From contig DASXFW010000184.1 in assembly GCA_036489395.1 (NCBI GenBank), positions 1 to 64,000 on the forward strand: a stretch of 64,000 bases of DNA, read 5' to 3'. A program made the position numbers and the translations under genes. The notes beneath the pieces were generated by a model. The model made no database searches, was not told the origin of the DNA, and saw only the letters and a program-made list of their open reading frames with translations. Shown in pieces: positions 54,036-62,316 of this stretch. How positions within the stretch are numbered: the stretch's first letter is position 1; each line of letters begins with the position of its first letter. Source of the DNA: JASHVB01 sp036489395. GTDB lineage: Bacteria > Pseudomonadota > Alphaproteobacteria > Acetobacterales > Acetobacteraceae.

Positions 54036-54917
54036 TTACGAGGCGCGGAGGTACCAGTCCATGATCTGCCGGCCCTGCCAGAACACCGTGCCGGGACGCG
54101 CCGCCATATGCGCCAGTGCTTGCTCGAACCAGCCGATGCGATGCGGCACGCCGCTGATGAACGGATGCACCGCGAGGCCCATCACCTTGGCGCCCTGCGT
54201 TTCGGCTTCCGCATACAGCCGGTCGAACTGCGCCACCGTGCGATCGAGCAATTCGCGCGCGGTGTGATGTTGAATCATCATGATGGGAATGTCGTTCAGC
54301 TCGACGCTGTACGGCATGGTCAGCAGCGGGCCGTGCGCGGTGCGCAGCGTGCAGGGCAGATCATCCACCACCCAGTCGGCGCAATAACGGATGCCGGCTT
54401 CAGCGAGCAGCTCCGGCGTGTCCAATGTTTCGGTGAGGCCGGGCGCGAGCCAGCCGACGATGTCGTGGCCGCCCGCGGCGCGTAACGCATCGATCGTGGA
54501 ACGGATCATCGCGCGCTGGTCCGCAACGTTGTGCGTCGCGGTCTGCTGGAAGCCGTGCCCCATGAACTCCCAGCCCGCATCGCGTGCCGCCTGGGCGACG
54601 CGCGGATAGGCGGCGGGCACGCTGCCGTTGATGGTCATGGATGGCGCGATGCCGTGCGCGTCCAGCGCCGCCTTGATACGCCAGAAGCCGACACGCATGC
54701 CGTATTCGTGCCAGGCCCAGTTGGGCAGGTCGGGGATGACGGACGCACCTTGCGGCGCGGTCAGCACCTGGCGCGGCATGGGTCGGTCGATGTCCCAGTT
54801 CTCGACGTTCACCACGATATACACGGCGACGCGCTTACCGTCGGGCAGCGCGAGGCGTGGCCGGTCGATGCTGGCCTGATAGTCGATGCGGGCGGTGGGT
54901 TTCATGGGGTCTGTCAT
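54036..54917 (-). CDS. Polysaccharide deacetylase family protein
   Basis: A 293-residue NodB-like deacetylase domain protein, of the allantoinase/PuuE-like subgroup. YIVVNVENWDIDRP sits where the first strand has its metal-binding acids; GWEFMGHGFQQTATHN holds the HxxxH-type segment, and GWLAPGLTETLDTPELLAEA and AVHPFISGVPHRIGWFEQAL the conserved ends. The canonical HSxxH reads GHGFQQTATH, a variant seen in PuuE relatives. Probable cytoplasmic amidase or deacetylase. It is upstream of KAS III on the same strand, 133 nt away. Confidence 0.88.
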   Translation of the reverse strand: MTDPMKPTARIDYQASIDRPRLALPDGKRVAVYIVVNVENWDIDRPMPRQVLTAPQGASVIPDLPNWAWHEYGMRVGFWRIKAALDAHGIAPSMTINGSVPAAYPRVAQAARDAGWEFMGHGFQQTATHNVADQRAMIRSTIDALRAAGGHDIVGWLAPGLTETLDTPELLAEAGIRYCADWVVDDLPCTLRTAHGPLLTMPYSVELNDIPIMMIQHHTARELLDRTVAQFDRLYAEAETQGAKVMGLAVHPFISGVPHRIGWFEQALAHMAARPGTVFWQGRQIMDWYLRAS

Positions 54918-54981
54918 GGTGCGGGAGGATGAACGGGGAGGGTTGGGAGTTCAAGGCTGCCGCAAACCGCCGCCCCCCGTC

Positions 54982-55206
54982 TGTCATTGCGGGTTGCCAC
55001 CGGCCAATGGTTTGACCCACCCTGGATGAAACTCCGCCCCCCCCCGTCATTGCGAGGCCGCTTGGCCGAAGCAATCCCGTTCGTGACGAGCCGCCGGCCG
55101 CTCGTCACGAACGAGATTGCTTCGGCCAAGCGGCCTCGCAATGACGGAAATGGCCCATTTTTATCCAGAGCGGGTCTGCGTCGGCTGGTGGCAACTCCCA
55201 ATAACG
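54982..55206. repeat. Composite palindrome: D-left, A, D-right
   Basis: Outer D-left TGTCATTGCGGGTTGCCACC at 54982, inner module A at 55045-55146 (GTCATTGCGAGGCCG to CGGCCTCGCAATGAC), outer D-right from about 55147 to GGCAACTCCCAATAACG. It is the clearest case of module A lying in the loop of module D, and explains the gap 54918-55250. Confidence 0.9.
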
Positions 55207-55250
55207 TCTGTCGCGGGCGGTGCCGTTGGACGACCTGAGCAAGCGTGGCG

Positions 55251-56144
55251 TCACTCGCCCTTCGGCAAATCAATCCCCGCCAACGCCTGCCACACGCGTA
55301 TGACGAACGCGTCGTCCTTCGCACCCTCGCCATGCGCGGCGGCGGCCAGGAACAACTGATGCGCCGCGGCGGCCAGCGGCAGCGGGAATGTCAACGCCCG
55401 CGCCTGATCCAGCACGATGCCCAGGTCCTTGACGAAGATGTTCACTGCCGACAACGGCGTATCGTCGCCTGCAAGAATATGCGGCACGCGGTTCTGCCAC
55501 ATCCACGAACTTCCCGCAGATGACGAGATCACGTCGTACAGCGTGCGCGGATCGGCACCCGCGCGGATGCCGAGCGCCAGAGCCTCGGCCGCGGTCGCGA
55601 TATGCACGCCGGCGAGCAACTGATTCACCATCTTCACCGTGCTGCCGACGCCAGGCTCCGCGCCGAGCTTCCATACCTTGGTGGAGATCGCATCCAGCAC
55701 CGGCTGCCCCTTGGCGAATGCCTCGTCCGAGCCCGACGCCATCACCGTCATCGTACCGGCCTGGGCGCCAAGCTGGCCGCCGGAGACTGGGGAATCCAGC
55801 ATCAGGAAGCCGGCCTCGGTAACGCGCTTGCCCAATGCGCGCGCGGCTTCCGGCGCGACGGTGGCACAGCACAGGATCACCGCGCCGGGGTGCAAACGCG
55901 CCAGACAGCCGGCATCGCCGAACAACACCGCTTCGGTCTGCGCCGCGGTAACGACGAACACCACCACGGCGTCCAGATCCGACGGCAGTTCCGCCGGTGC
56001 GGATACAGCCGCCGCGCCCGCGGCAGCAAATTCCGCGCGCACCGCCTCGCGGACTTCGCAGCCGATCACGGCATGGCCCTTCCGGTGCAGGTTCAGCGCG
56101 GCGCCCATGCCCATGGTGCCCAAACCGATCACGCCGACTTTCAT
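55251..56144 (-). CDS. 3-hydroxyisobutyrate dehydrogenase-family oxidoreductase
   Basis: A 297-residue beta-hydroxyacid dehydrogenase. The NAD(P) motif VGVIGLGTMGMGAALNLHRK, substrate-binding DSPVSGGQLGAQAGTMTVMA, and the catalytic lysine region GSTVKMVNQLLAG are intact. Candidates include 2-hydroxy-3-oxopropionate reductase and L-threonate dehydrogenase-like enzymes. The ATG at MKVGVIG gives the standard length; an AAGG ribosome site precedes it. Confidence 0.92.
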   Translation of the reverse strand: MKVGVIGLGTMGMGAALNLHRKGHAVIGCEVREAVRAEFAAAGAAAVSAPAELPSDLDAVVVFVVTAAQTEAVLFGDAGCLARLHPGAVILCCATVAPEAARALGKRVTEAGFLMLDSPVSGGQLGAQAGTMTVMASGSDEAFAKGQPVLDAISTKVWKLGAEPGVGSTVKMVNQLLAGVHIATAAEALALGIRAGADPRTLYDVISSSAGSSWMWQNRVPHILAGDDTPLSAVNIFVKDLGIVLDQARALTFPLPLAAAAHQLFLAAAAHGEGAKDDAFVIRVWQALAGIDLPKGE

Positions 56145-56276
56145 GCGGGCAAACCTTCCCTGCGGGCCGCGAGACCCTCGCGGCATGGCTTCAAGACAAG
56201 GCGGCAAACTGCGCGCGACCCGGCCGCCGCGTCCACCCTCGGAGACGCGGCACGCACCCACCGTGTTCAGGCGGCG

Positions 56277-56413
56277 AAACTCGGCATCCATGACTTGCTC
56301 TGGTGGCCGCAGCAAGTCATGGATGCCGACCTTCGTCGGCATGACGTGGGGCGACGAAGCGTTTCATCCAGGGCGAGCCGGCCGCCGCCGATCGTGGCCA
56401 ACCCGCAATGACA
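56277..56413. repeat. Composite palindrome: C (right part), D-right
   Basis: Module C from ACTCGGCATCCATGACTTGC and its inversion AAGTCATGGATGCCGACC to GGCATGAC, followed by D-right (AAGCGTTTCATCCAGGGCG to ACCCGCAATGACA). The D-left end is missing. It lies between the dehydrogenase and proline iminopeptidase genes. Confidence 0.8.
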
Positions 56414-56422
56414 ACAAGTGTC

Positions 56423-57373
56423 TCAGCGCCCGTGTCTGAACCGGTCCACCGCCGCAACAAGCGCGCGCCGGATGCCAGGTTCCAGCGCGGAATGACCCGC
56501 ATCCGGCACGATCGTCAGCCGCGCGGAACGCCATGCCGCCGCCAGATCAAATGCCGTGCGCGCAGGGCAGATCATGTCGTAGCGGCCTTGCACGATCTCC
56601 GCAGGGATATGGCCGATGCGGTCCATGCCTGCGAGCAAACCGCCGGACGGCAAGAACAAATCGTTGGCGAAATAATGCGCCTCGATGCGCGCCAGGCCGA
56701 GCGCGGTGCGGTCCTGCGCGAATGACGTGACGGTCTCCGGGCTGGGCAGCAGCGTGCTGCACGAACCCTCATACACCGACCACGCGCGCGCCGCCGGCAA
56801 GTGCACCGATGCGTCGGGATGCACCAGGCGGCGCAGATACGCGCCCAGCACGTCGCCGCGTTCGTTCTCCGGCAGGAAGCCGACAAAGTTGGCGTGTGCG
56901 TCAGGGAAGATCGCCGCCATGCCGTGCAGGAACCAATCCACCTCATGCGGCCGGCCGAGGAATACGCCGCGCAGCACGCAGCCCTGCACCCGCTCGGGGT
57001 AGTCCTGCGCATACGCCAGCGCGAGCGTGGAACCCCAGGAGCCGCCGAACAGCAGGAAGCGCTCGACGCCGAGATGGCGGCGCAGGGTCTCGATGTCGGA
57101 CACCAGGTCTTCGGTGGTGTTGTTGTCCAGATTGCCAAGCGGGCGCGACCGCCCTGCCCCGCGCTGGTCGAAGATCACCACGCGCCAAAAATCCGGGTCG
57201 AAGAACCGCCGATGCACCGCGCCGGCGCCCGCACCCGGCCCCCCATGCAGGAACAACGCCGGCCTGCCCCGTGGATTCCCCACCTGCTCCCAGTACATCA
57301 CGTGGCCGGCGGAGAGCGGCAGGTAGCCGGTCTCGAACGGTCCGATCTCGGGATACAGGTCGCCGCGTGGCAT
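56423..57373 (-). CDS. pip: Proline iminopeptidase
   Basis: A 316-residue alpha/beta hydrolase of peptidase family S33. ALFLHGGPGAGAGAVHRRFF is the HGGPG oxyanion loop, VIFDQRGAGRSRPLGNLDNN the family signature, and LLFGGSWGSTLALAYAQDYP (serine in GGSWGS) the nucleophile elbow; the acid is in IVQGRYDMICPA and the histidine in VPDAGHSALEPG. It releases N-terminal proline from peptides. The start MPRGDLYPEIGPFETG matches family N-termini; a much longer upstream frame is not real. Confidence 0.93.
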   Translation of the reverse strand: MPRGDLYPEIGPFETGYLPLSAGHVMYWEQVGNPRGRPALFLHGGPGAGAGAVHRRFFDPDFWRVVIFDQRGAGRSRPLGNLDNNTTEDLVSDIETLRRHLGVERFLLFGGSWGSTLALAYAQDYPERVQGCVLRGVFLGRPHEVDWFLHGMAAIFPDAHANFVGFLPENERGDVLGAYLRRLVHPDASVHLPAARAWSVYEGSCSTLLPSPETVTSFAQDRTALGLARIEAHYFANDLFLPSGGLLAGMDRIGHIPAEIVQGRYDMICPARTAFDLAAAWRSARLTIVPDAGHSALEPGIRRALVAAVDRFRHGR

Positions 57374-57422
57374 GATGGCGGATGGTATAGGCGGCGGGTC
57401 GGATGGAACAAGGTGGCTTGCA

Positions 57423-57785
57423 ATGACGCGGTTGTGGATCGGGTTGGGCTCCGTTGCCGGCCTGCTGGCGGTGGCGATGGCGGCGCTGGCCGCGCATGGG
57501 CTGGAGGCGATCGGCCCGGCCCGGCTGGGCATGGTGCGCAGCGCGGTGCAGATGCAAGGCTGGCACGCGCTTGCCCTGCTGGCGTGCGGGCTGTGGACGC
57601 CGCGCGGCGGACGCCTGGTGGACTGGGCGGGCGCGGCATTCTCGGCAGGGCTGGTACTGTTCTGTGGTTCGGTGTACGCGCTGGCGCTCGGCGGTGCCGC
57701 GGTGGGCCTGCTGCCACCGGTCGGGGGTACGCTGCTGATGGCCGGATGGCTGCTGCTGGGGGTTTCCGCGGTGCGTTGGCGATGA
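57423..57785 (+). CDS. DUF423 family inner-membrane protein
   Basis: A 120-residue protein with about four hydrophobic helices (residues 5-25, 45-63, 70-90, 95-115). GSVAGLLAVAMAALAAHGLE and the C-terminal GGTLLMAGWLLLGVSA are typical of DUF423 (YgdD-like). Function unknown. The ATG at MTRLWIG gives the expected length. It is divergent from pip across 49 nt. Confidence 0.88.
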   Translation: MTRLWIGLGSVAGLLAVAMAALAAHGLEAIGPARLGMVRSAVQMQGWHALALLACGLWTPRGGRLVDWAGAAFSAGLVLFCGSVYALALGGAAVGLLPPVGGTLLMAGWLLLGVSAVRWR

Positions 57786-57839
57786 CGCAACGCGCCCTGA
57801 CGCGGCGCGGCCCGGTACGGCCAGGCCCGGCTGGGAGCC

Positions 57840-58438
57840 GAAGCCTTTCCTTCCTTTGCTTCCGAGTGCCAGCCGCGAACGACCTGGAAGCAGTCGAAGT
57901 AATTGATGCCTTGAAAACTGCGCAGGTACGCGTCCAGGACACCTTGCAGGAAACGCTGAATCTCACTCACGCCGATCCGATACTCGCCCATGTTCGGGGC
58001 AAAGAAATGGAAATGCCGATTCATCCCAGGCGTGCCGCCCCAGGCGTGGGACGCAACCATGTGCCCCGCGCTTCCTGTATTGGTGTAGAGGAACTAGAAG
58101 CGCGAACGATTGACGTGATTGACCAGAGCCGAGGCGGTGCCTCTTACGTCGGTGAACGTGTTGTCCACGGCCGAGCCCGCCTTAATGCGGAGTACATAGA
58201 CACGCAGAGCCTCCGCATACATTGCCTGGTATTGCTGTTCGACCGAACCGGCGCCGGTGCCGGCACGCAGATGGATGTCCTGGGTTTTGCCGGCCCATCG
58301 GTAGGCCGCGCCGCCGGCGGTACCGATCAGCGCTTACAAGCGGAGCTGAGCATCCTCCTGGTGGAACATCATGCGACGGGCCAGCCAAATCATCGACCGG
58401 CCAGTGCAAATGCCATTGCGCTCCGGGTCCCGAAGGAA
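57840..58438 (-). pseudogene. Decayed YopT-type (C58) cysteine protease gene
   Basis: One minus-strand frame from an in-frame TGA (58439) onward shows three C58 motifs: NGICTGRSMIWLARRM around the catalytic Cys (codon 58406-58408), NTGSAGHMVASHAW for the His, and FHFFAPNMGEYR where the catalytic Asp would be, here alanine (codon 57998-58000, single-base change). Two in-frame stops interrupt it: TAA at 58334-58336 and TAG at 58094-58096. A helix IQRFLQGVLDAY follows, as in the family. The N-terminus is missing. The match is from family memory and was not tested by search. It fills the 57786-58464 gap. Confidence 0.6.
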
Positions 58439-58464
58439 TCAGCGACGCACACGCAATATTCGTG

Positions 58465-59286
58465 TCATGCCGGCACCTGTCGCGGCCGTCGTTCCGGCGC
58501 GCGTGCGTGCGAACCGCCGTGTTCCTGCCATTCCCAAGGACCGTCCACATTAACGCCCTGGGCCCGCAGCATCTCGACATGATCCTCGGCGTCGTCGTGC
58601 GGCCGGTAACCGAGAAATGCCCAGTTCGGATCGAACGTCTTGATGCGCGTATTGTTGGAATAACCATTGACGATCAGGCAGCCGGGATCGGGGTGGCGCA
58701 GCGCGCAATCCACCAGTCGCGCCACGTCGCCCGGGCTCAGCCAGGTCGCCAGCGAGCGCTGGTCGATCGGCAGCGTGCGGAACGTGCCGATGCGCAGCGA
58801 GACCGATCGGATGCCGTGGCGTTCGAAATACTCACGCAGCATCGTCTCGCCGAACACTTTGAATGCGCCGTACAGGCTGTCGGGGCGTGGCGGTAGCGCG
58901 GGCGTGACGCGCTCGGTGATCGGATAACAGCCGAATGCGTGGTTGCTGCTGGCATAGACGATGCGCTCCACGCCGGCGAGGCGGGCGGCTTCGAACACGT
59001 CGAACACGCCGCGCACGTTGACCCGGAACAAGTCGTCCAGCGTGTAATCGCCGCCGACACCGGTCATGTAAACAACGGCCTTCACGCCCTGCATCATGCG
59101 GTCCAGCGCCGCGCGATCGCCAATGTCGCTGACGATGCATTCCTCGTTGTTGGCGGGATCCGCGATCGAACGGATGTCGGTCAGCCGCAGGTGGCGCCAG
59201 GCGGAACGCAGGCCGGTGCGCAGTGCCGTGCCAATGCCGCCGGCGGCGCCGGCGATCAGCACGCGGTCGGAATGTGGATCGATCAT
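58465..59286 (-). CDS. NAD-dependent epimerase/uronate dehydrogenase-like protein
   Basis: A 273-residue extended SDR. RVLIAGAAGGIGTALRTGL is the NAD motif; VYASSNHAFGCYP gives the serine and SLYGAFKVFGE the YxxxK pair. The overall plan resembles uronate dehydrogenase and UDP-sugar epimerases. Start at MIDPHSDRV follows an AAAGGA ribosome site. It is close to, and probably in the same operon as, the following DUF5985 genes. Confidence 0.85.
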   Translation of the reverse strand: MIDPHSDRVLIAGAAGGIGTALRTGLRSAWRHLRLTDIRSIADPANNEECIVSDIGDRAALDRMMQGVKAVVYMTGVGGDYTLDDLFRVNVRGVFDVFEAARLAGVERIVYASSNHAFGCYPITERVTPALPPRPDSLYGAFKVFGETMLREYFERHGIRSVSLRIGTFRTLPIDQRSLATWLSPGDVARLVDCALRHPDPGCLIVNGYSNNTRIKTFDPNWAFLGYRPHDDAEDHVEMLRAQGVNVDGPWEWQEHGGSHARAPERRPRQVPA

Positions 59287-59299
59287 GATGGCATTCCTT

Positions 59300-59596
59300 T
59301 CATGGCCGTCGCGCCCGGCGGCCCGAGTTCTTCTGAACAATGGCCACGGCGATCAGGATGAACGCAGCGAGGCGCAGCAGGTAGATCCAGCTTTGCTCCT
59401 CGCGCGGGACATGCCCGGCCGCAAGCAGGAACTGATTGAGCGCGAGCAGCCAGAAGGCAACGGCAAAGGCGACGAACAAAACGTCGCGGCTGCGCGACCA
59501 GAATTTCAAAAAGAACAATCCGGCGACCAGCTCGCCGGCGGTGATCATGCCGGATAGGACGAGACTGAGGGTGCCCACGGCTAATCGATCTCCCAT
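59300..59596 (-). CDS. DUF5985-family membrane protein (second of a pair)
   Basis: A 98-residue protein with three hydrophobic helices (residues about 8-30, 40-60, 72-92) and a charged tail (KNSGRRARRP). Segments LVAGLFFLKFWSRSRDVLF and AFAVAFWLLALNQFLL are typical of DUF5985. Its ATG overlaps the end of the upstream paralogue by 16 nt, indicating coupled translation. Function unknown. Confidence 0.75.
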   Translation of the reverse strand: MGDRLAVGTLSLVLSGMITAGELVAGLFFLKFWSRSRDVLFVAFAVAFWLLALNQFLLAAGHVPREEQSWIYLLRLAAFILIAVAIVQKNSGRRARRP

Positions 59597-59841
59597 ACGA
59601 AGCCGTATAACAGCACGGCGATCGCAAGCAGGCTGGATGCCAGCCGCATAGGCGACAGGTCGATCTTCGGCAACAGGATGATATCGACGAACACCAGCGC
59701 GCTGTTGAGCGACAGCAGGCAGAAGCAGAAACCGCTCCATAGCAGCAGCGCCTGGCGGTTGCGACGGTAGCTGGACAGCAGCAGCCAGGCGCACAGCGCG
59801 CTGGTGAACATGCAGAGCAGATAAACGACCGGTTCGAACAT
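59581..59841 (-). CDS. DUF5985-family membrane protein (first of a pair)
   Basis: An 86-residue protein with three hydrophobic helices and the DUF5985 segment CAWLLLSSYRRNRQALLLWS followed by LNSALVFVDIILLP. It is a distant paralogue of the next gene, overlapped by 16 nt. The pair may form a hetero-oligomer in the membrane. Ten nucleotides separate it from the small regulator gene upstream. Confidence 0.8.
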   Translation of the reverse strand: MFEPVVYLLCMFTSALCAWLLLSSYRRNRQALLLWSGFCFCLLSLNSALVFVDIILLPKIDLSPMRLASSLLAIAVLLYGFVWEID

Positions 59842-59851
59842 CGGCCTGGCC

Positions 59852-60217
59852 CTACTTCCTGAAGCGGAACGCGTCCGCGAACGTTTGTATCTTGTCGGTC
59901 GGCGACGTGAGTATGGTGCGCACCACGGCCAGCGGCTTGCGATTATAGAGATCGACGACGTCGCGGATCGTCTCGGCCAGTGCGGATGAAGCGGGTCTGT
60001 AGCGAACCATCCCCGCCTCGTCGAGCCGCACCAATCCGACAGACTCGAGTGCCGACAGCCCCTCGGTCACCACGCGGGTATTGGCGCGCAGCGCCGCGAC
60101 GAGTTCCGCCGTTGGCCATGCGCGATCGGCGCCCTGTTGCATGAGAACCAGAAGTTCCAGCGTCCAGACAGAGCGAATGGTGTCTTGTACGAAGGCAAGG
60201 ACGTCGTCTTCTTCCAC
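59852..60217 (-). CDS. Small winged-helix regulator-like protein
   Basis: A 121-residue protein with a winged-helix layout: LAFVQDTIRSVWTLELLVLM, then AWPTAELVAALRANTRVVTE and GLSALESVGLVRLDEAGMVRY. It ends in a helical dimerisation-like tail. The start is uncertain: GTG (VEEDDVLAF) here, or a TTG 42 nt earlier adding a segment with cysteines. It precedes the DUF5985 pair on the same strand and may regulate it. The sequence upstream is A/T-richer than average, consistent with a promoter. Confidence 0.7.
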   Translation of the reverse strand: MEEDDVLAFVQDTIRSVWTLELLVLMQQGADRAWPTAELVAALRANTRVVTEGLSALESVGLVRLDEAGMVRYRPASSALAETIRDVVDLYNRKPLAVVRTILTSPTDKIQTFADAFRFRK

Positions 60218-60402
60218 CGCGCCGCACGCACAAAGTTTTTTGCTGATGTGCCAAAACAATCAGCCGAGGTACAAAGCATAACAAGCGAGCGCGCCCGCGC
60301 AACCAGGCAGGCGACGCGCCTGGATCAAAACTTTGCATTTGCGCAACAGCAAAACCGCTGGCGGACTGGCCCGCCGATACAATGCCGCGGGAACCGATCG
60401 GC

Positions 60403-61401
60403 TTAGCGGGCCTCACCGGCAAACCCGGTTTGCAACGCCGCGAGGCGGTCGAATGCCGCCTGCGGCAGCGGTCCTTTCTGCACGGCCGCGAGCGCGTCTT
60501 CGAACTGCTGCGGCGTCGCCATTCCCACGAGGATGGTGCCCATGGCGGGATGCGAGATCGCAAAGCGGACCGCGGCCTCGGCAAGCGAGCCGGCCGCACC
60601 TTCCGCGACCAGCGGCGCCAGCCGGCGCGCGCGCGCCAGGTCCGCGTTGTACGAATTGGCCGAACCAATCGGTTCCGGCGGCGGGCTGGCGATCGGGTGA
60701 CGCTCCGCCTCGCCCGACAGCGCGCCGCCGGCGAGCACGCGAATGCCGATCACGCCGACCCCCGCGGCCTGTGTGTGGTCGAACAAGCGGCCGTAGTCCT
60801 GCGCTGGATAATTGGCCGGCAGCGCGATCGCGGCGCTGGGGTTCAGCATGTTGTAGCTGACCTGCGCGCTGTCGAAGACTCGCGCGTCGATCACCTGGTG
60901 CAAGGCCGCGGTGTCGCCGACCGCGGTGATGCCGAGGAAGCGTGTCTTGCCCTGTTGCCGCAGCTTGTCGAACGCGGGCACGACCTCGTTCAGCACCTGC
61001 GCGGCGGACAGCGTGTCGCCGCCGCCGGCGACGGTGATCGCGTTGTGCAAGTGGAAGATGTCCACGCGCGGCAGGCGCAGGCGTTGCAGGCTGGCTTCCA
61101 GCGATTGCGTGACGGCATCGGCGATGCGGCCGAAATCGGACGCGGGCAGGCGCACCTTGGTGCCGACGATGGCGTTGGCCGGTTTCAGCGTCGCCAGCAC
61201 GCGGCCGAGATTCTTTTCCGACTCGCCATTGCCGTACTGCACCGCGGTGTCGAAGTAATTGACGCCGACTTCCAGCGCGCGGGCGACCGCCCTGTCCTGA
61301 TCGGCCGGTGCGCCACGCACCATCAATCCGCCGACCGCGCCGCAGCCGAAGCCGAGCAACGAGACCTGCATGCCGGTCCGGCCGTATGTGCGCATTTCCA
61401 T
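60403..61401 (-). CDS. Aldo/keto reductase
   Basis: A 332-residue AKR. MRTYGRTGMQVSLLGFGCGA opens it; catalytic residues lie in GVNYFDTAVQYGNGESEKNL (D, Y), IVGTKVRLP (K) and VDIFHLHNAI (H). It reduces aldehydes or ketones with NADPH. A GAGGAAC ribosome site precedes the ATG. The much longer upstream frame is not coding. It is a single gene with no operon partner visible. Confidence 0.92.
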   Translation of the reverse strand: MEMRTYGRTGMQVSLLGFGCGAVGGLMVRGAPADQDRAVARALEVGVNYFDTAVQYGNGESEKNLGRVLATLKPANAIVGTKVRLPASDFGRIADAVTQSLEASLQRLRLPRVDIFHLHNAITVAGGGDTLSAAQVLNEVVPAFDKLRQQGKTRFLGITAVGDTAALHQVIDARVFDSAQVSYNMLNPSAAIALPANYPAQDYGRLFDHTQAAGVGVIGIRVLAGGALSGEAERHPIASPPPEPIGSANSYNADLARARRLAPLVAEGAAGSLAEAAVRFAISHPAMGTILVGMATPQQFEDALAAVQKGPLPQAAFDRLAALQTGFAGEAR

Positions 61402-61581
61402 GTTGGGTTCCTCTCGGCTCGCAGGCGGCGCGCCGCCGCGCCTATAGCTTGGCTTGCCCCCCGATTGCTCGCAACAGATACCCACCGCGGCGTTAAGCCA
61501 GGAGCAATATCTTCCTGGTAGCGAGACCTCGGCAAATACGCCTGATCGAGGTCCAGCATCCTGGCTGCCCTGCCCGCCCCT

Positions 61582-61923
61582 ATGCCTGGTTTGCAGCAGG
61601 TCTGGCACGGCCCGATCGCCAGCGGAGCCGTCGCGGCGGGAGGCGTGACGCTTTATCGTGTTTGGGGCGGCGCCAGCGCCCAGCAGGGAGCGTGGCTGAC
61701 CCCTACCGTGCCGGCCGCGTCGTCGGTCGCCCGAAGCATGTTGGCCCTGCCATCGGGCAACAATGCTGAATTCGTCTCGGCGGTCCGCGTGCCCGAAGGC
61801 ACCTGGATACAGATCGGTATCGTGGCGCCGGCGTTCGGCCAGCCCGGAGGCGGCGCACAGATTCAGTTGCTTGAACGCATCCCGCTCAATAGGTTTGGCC
61901 CTGGTGTACGCCTGCCTCCCTGA
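61582..61923 (+). CDS. Possible orphan toxin-like domain protein
   Basis: A 113-residue protein with no signal peptide. The core YRVWGGASAQQGAWLTPT and later IVAPAFGQPGGGAQIQLLER resemble C-terminal toxin domains (TNT/ADP-ribosyl-type, YRVxGG start) known from polymorphic toxins, where they are usually fused to long delivery proteins. Here an in-frame stop (61543-61545) limits the N-terminus, so it is a stand-alone or truncated copy. A small protein follows 12 nt later, suggesting a toxin/immunity pair. Assignment is tentative. Confidence 0.45.
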   Translation: MPGLQQVWHGPIASGAVAAGGVTLYRVWGGASAQQGAWLTPTVPAASSVARSMLALPSGNNAEFVSAVRVPEGTWIQIGIVAPAFGQPGGGAQIQLLERIPLNRFGPGVRLPP

Positions 61924-61935
61924 TGAGGTCACCGC

Positions 61936-62295
61936 ATGAAGACCGCAGTCTTTCGTTCTCCCGCGTTGCGACTGAGCGTGTTCCGATCCGGCGACGGTTC
62001 GGTGACATGGGAAGGAACGTACAACGGGATGGCGATAAAATTCGCAATGCCCGTCGATGGCGATTGCGTGATCATGTTGGATCCGGACGCCAGCAAGGAA
62101 CGCGTCTTCAGGAACTTGCTTCGGGTTGAATGCAATGGGCGACAGCGATGGCTCGCGGAACTGCCAGCCGATCCGGACACATTCCTTGACGTGCAGCGCG
62201 AGGGGGAAGCACTGATGGCACGCACCTGGAGCGGATTCAGGATGCGCGTCGATGCAGCTTCAGGCAAGACGCGCAGCCAGGAATTTACGAAATAG
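61936..62295 (+). CDS. Small protein, possible immunity protein of the preceding gene
   Basis: A 119-residue acidic/mixed protein. RRLSVFRSGDGSVTWEG-like beta strands, RQRWLAELPADPDTFLDV and ARTWSGFRMRVDAASGKTRS then EFTK resemble immunity-type proteins seen downstream of toxin domains. It begins 12 nt after the toxin-like gene on the same strand. No enzyme motif. The pairing, not the sequence alone, supports the call. Confidence 0.5.
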   Translation: MKTAVFRSPALRLSVFRSGDGSVTWEGTYNGMAIKFAMPVDGDCVIMLDPDASKERVFRNLLRVECNGRQRWLAELPADPDTFLDVQREGEALMARTWSGFRMRVDAASGKTRSQEFTK

Positions 62296-62316
62296 CGCCG
62301 CATCCAGGTGTATCGT

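Noticed and set aside
57374..58060. Long frame upstream of proline iminopeptidase
   Set aside because: It crosses DUF423 on the other strand and only its far part matches the decayed C58 gene; the MPRGDLYPEIGPFETG start fits the family.
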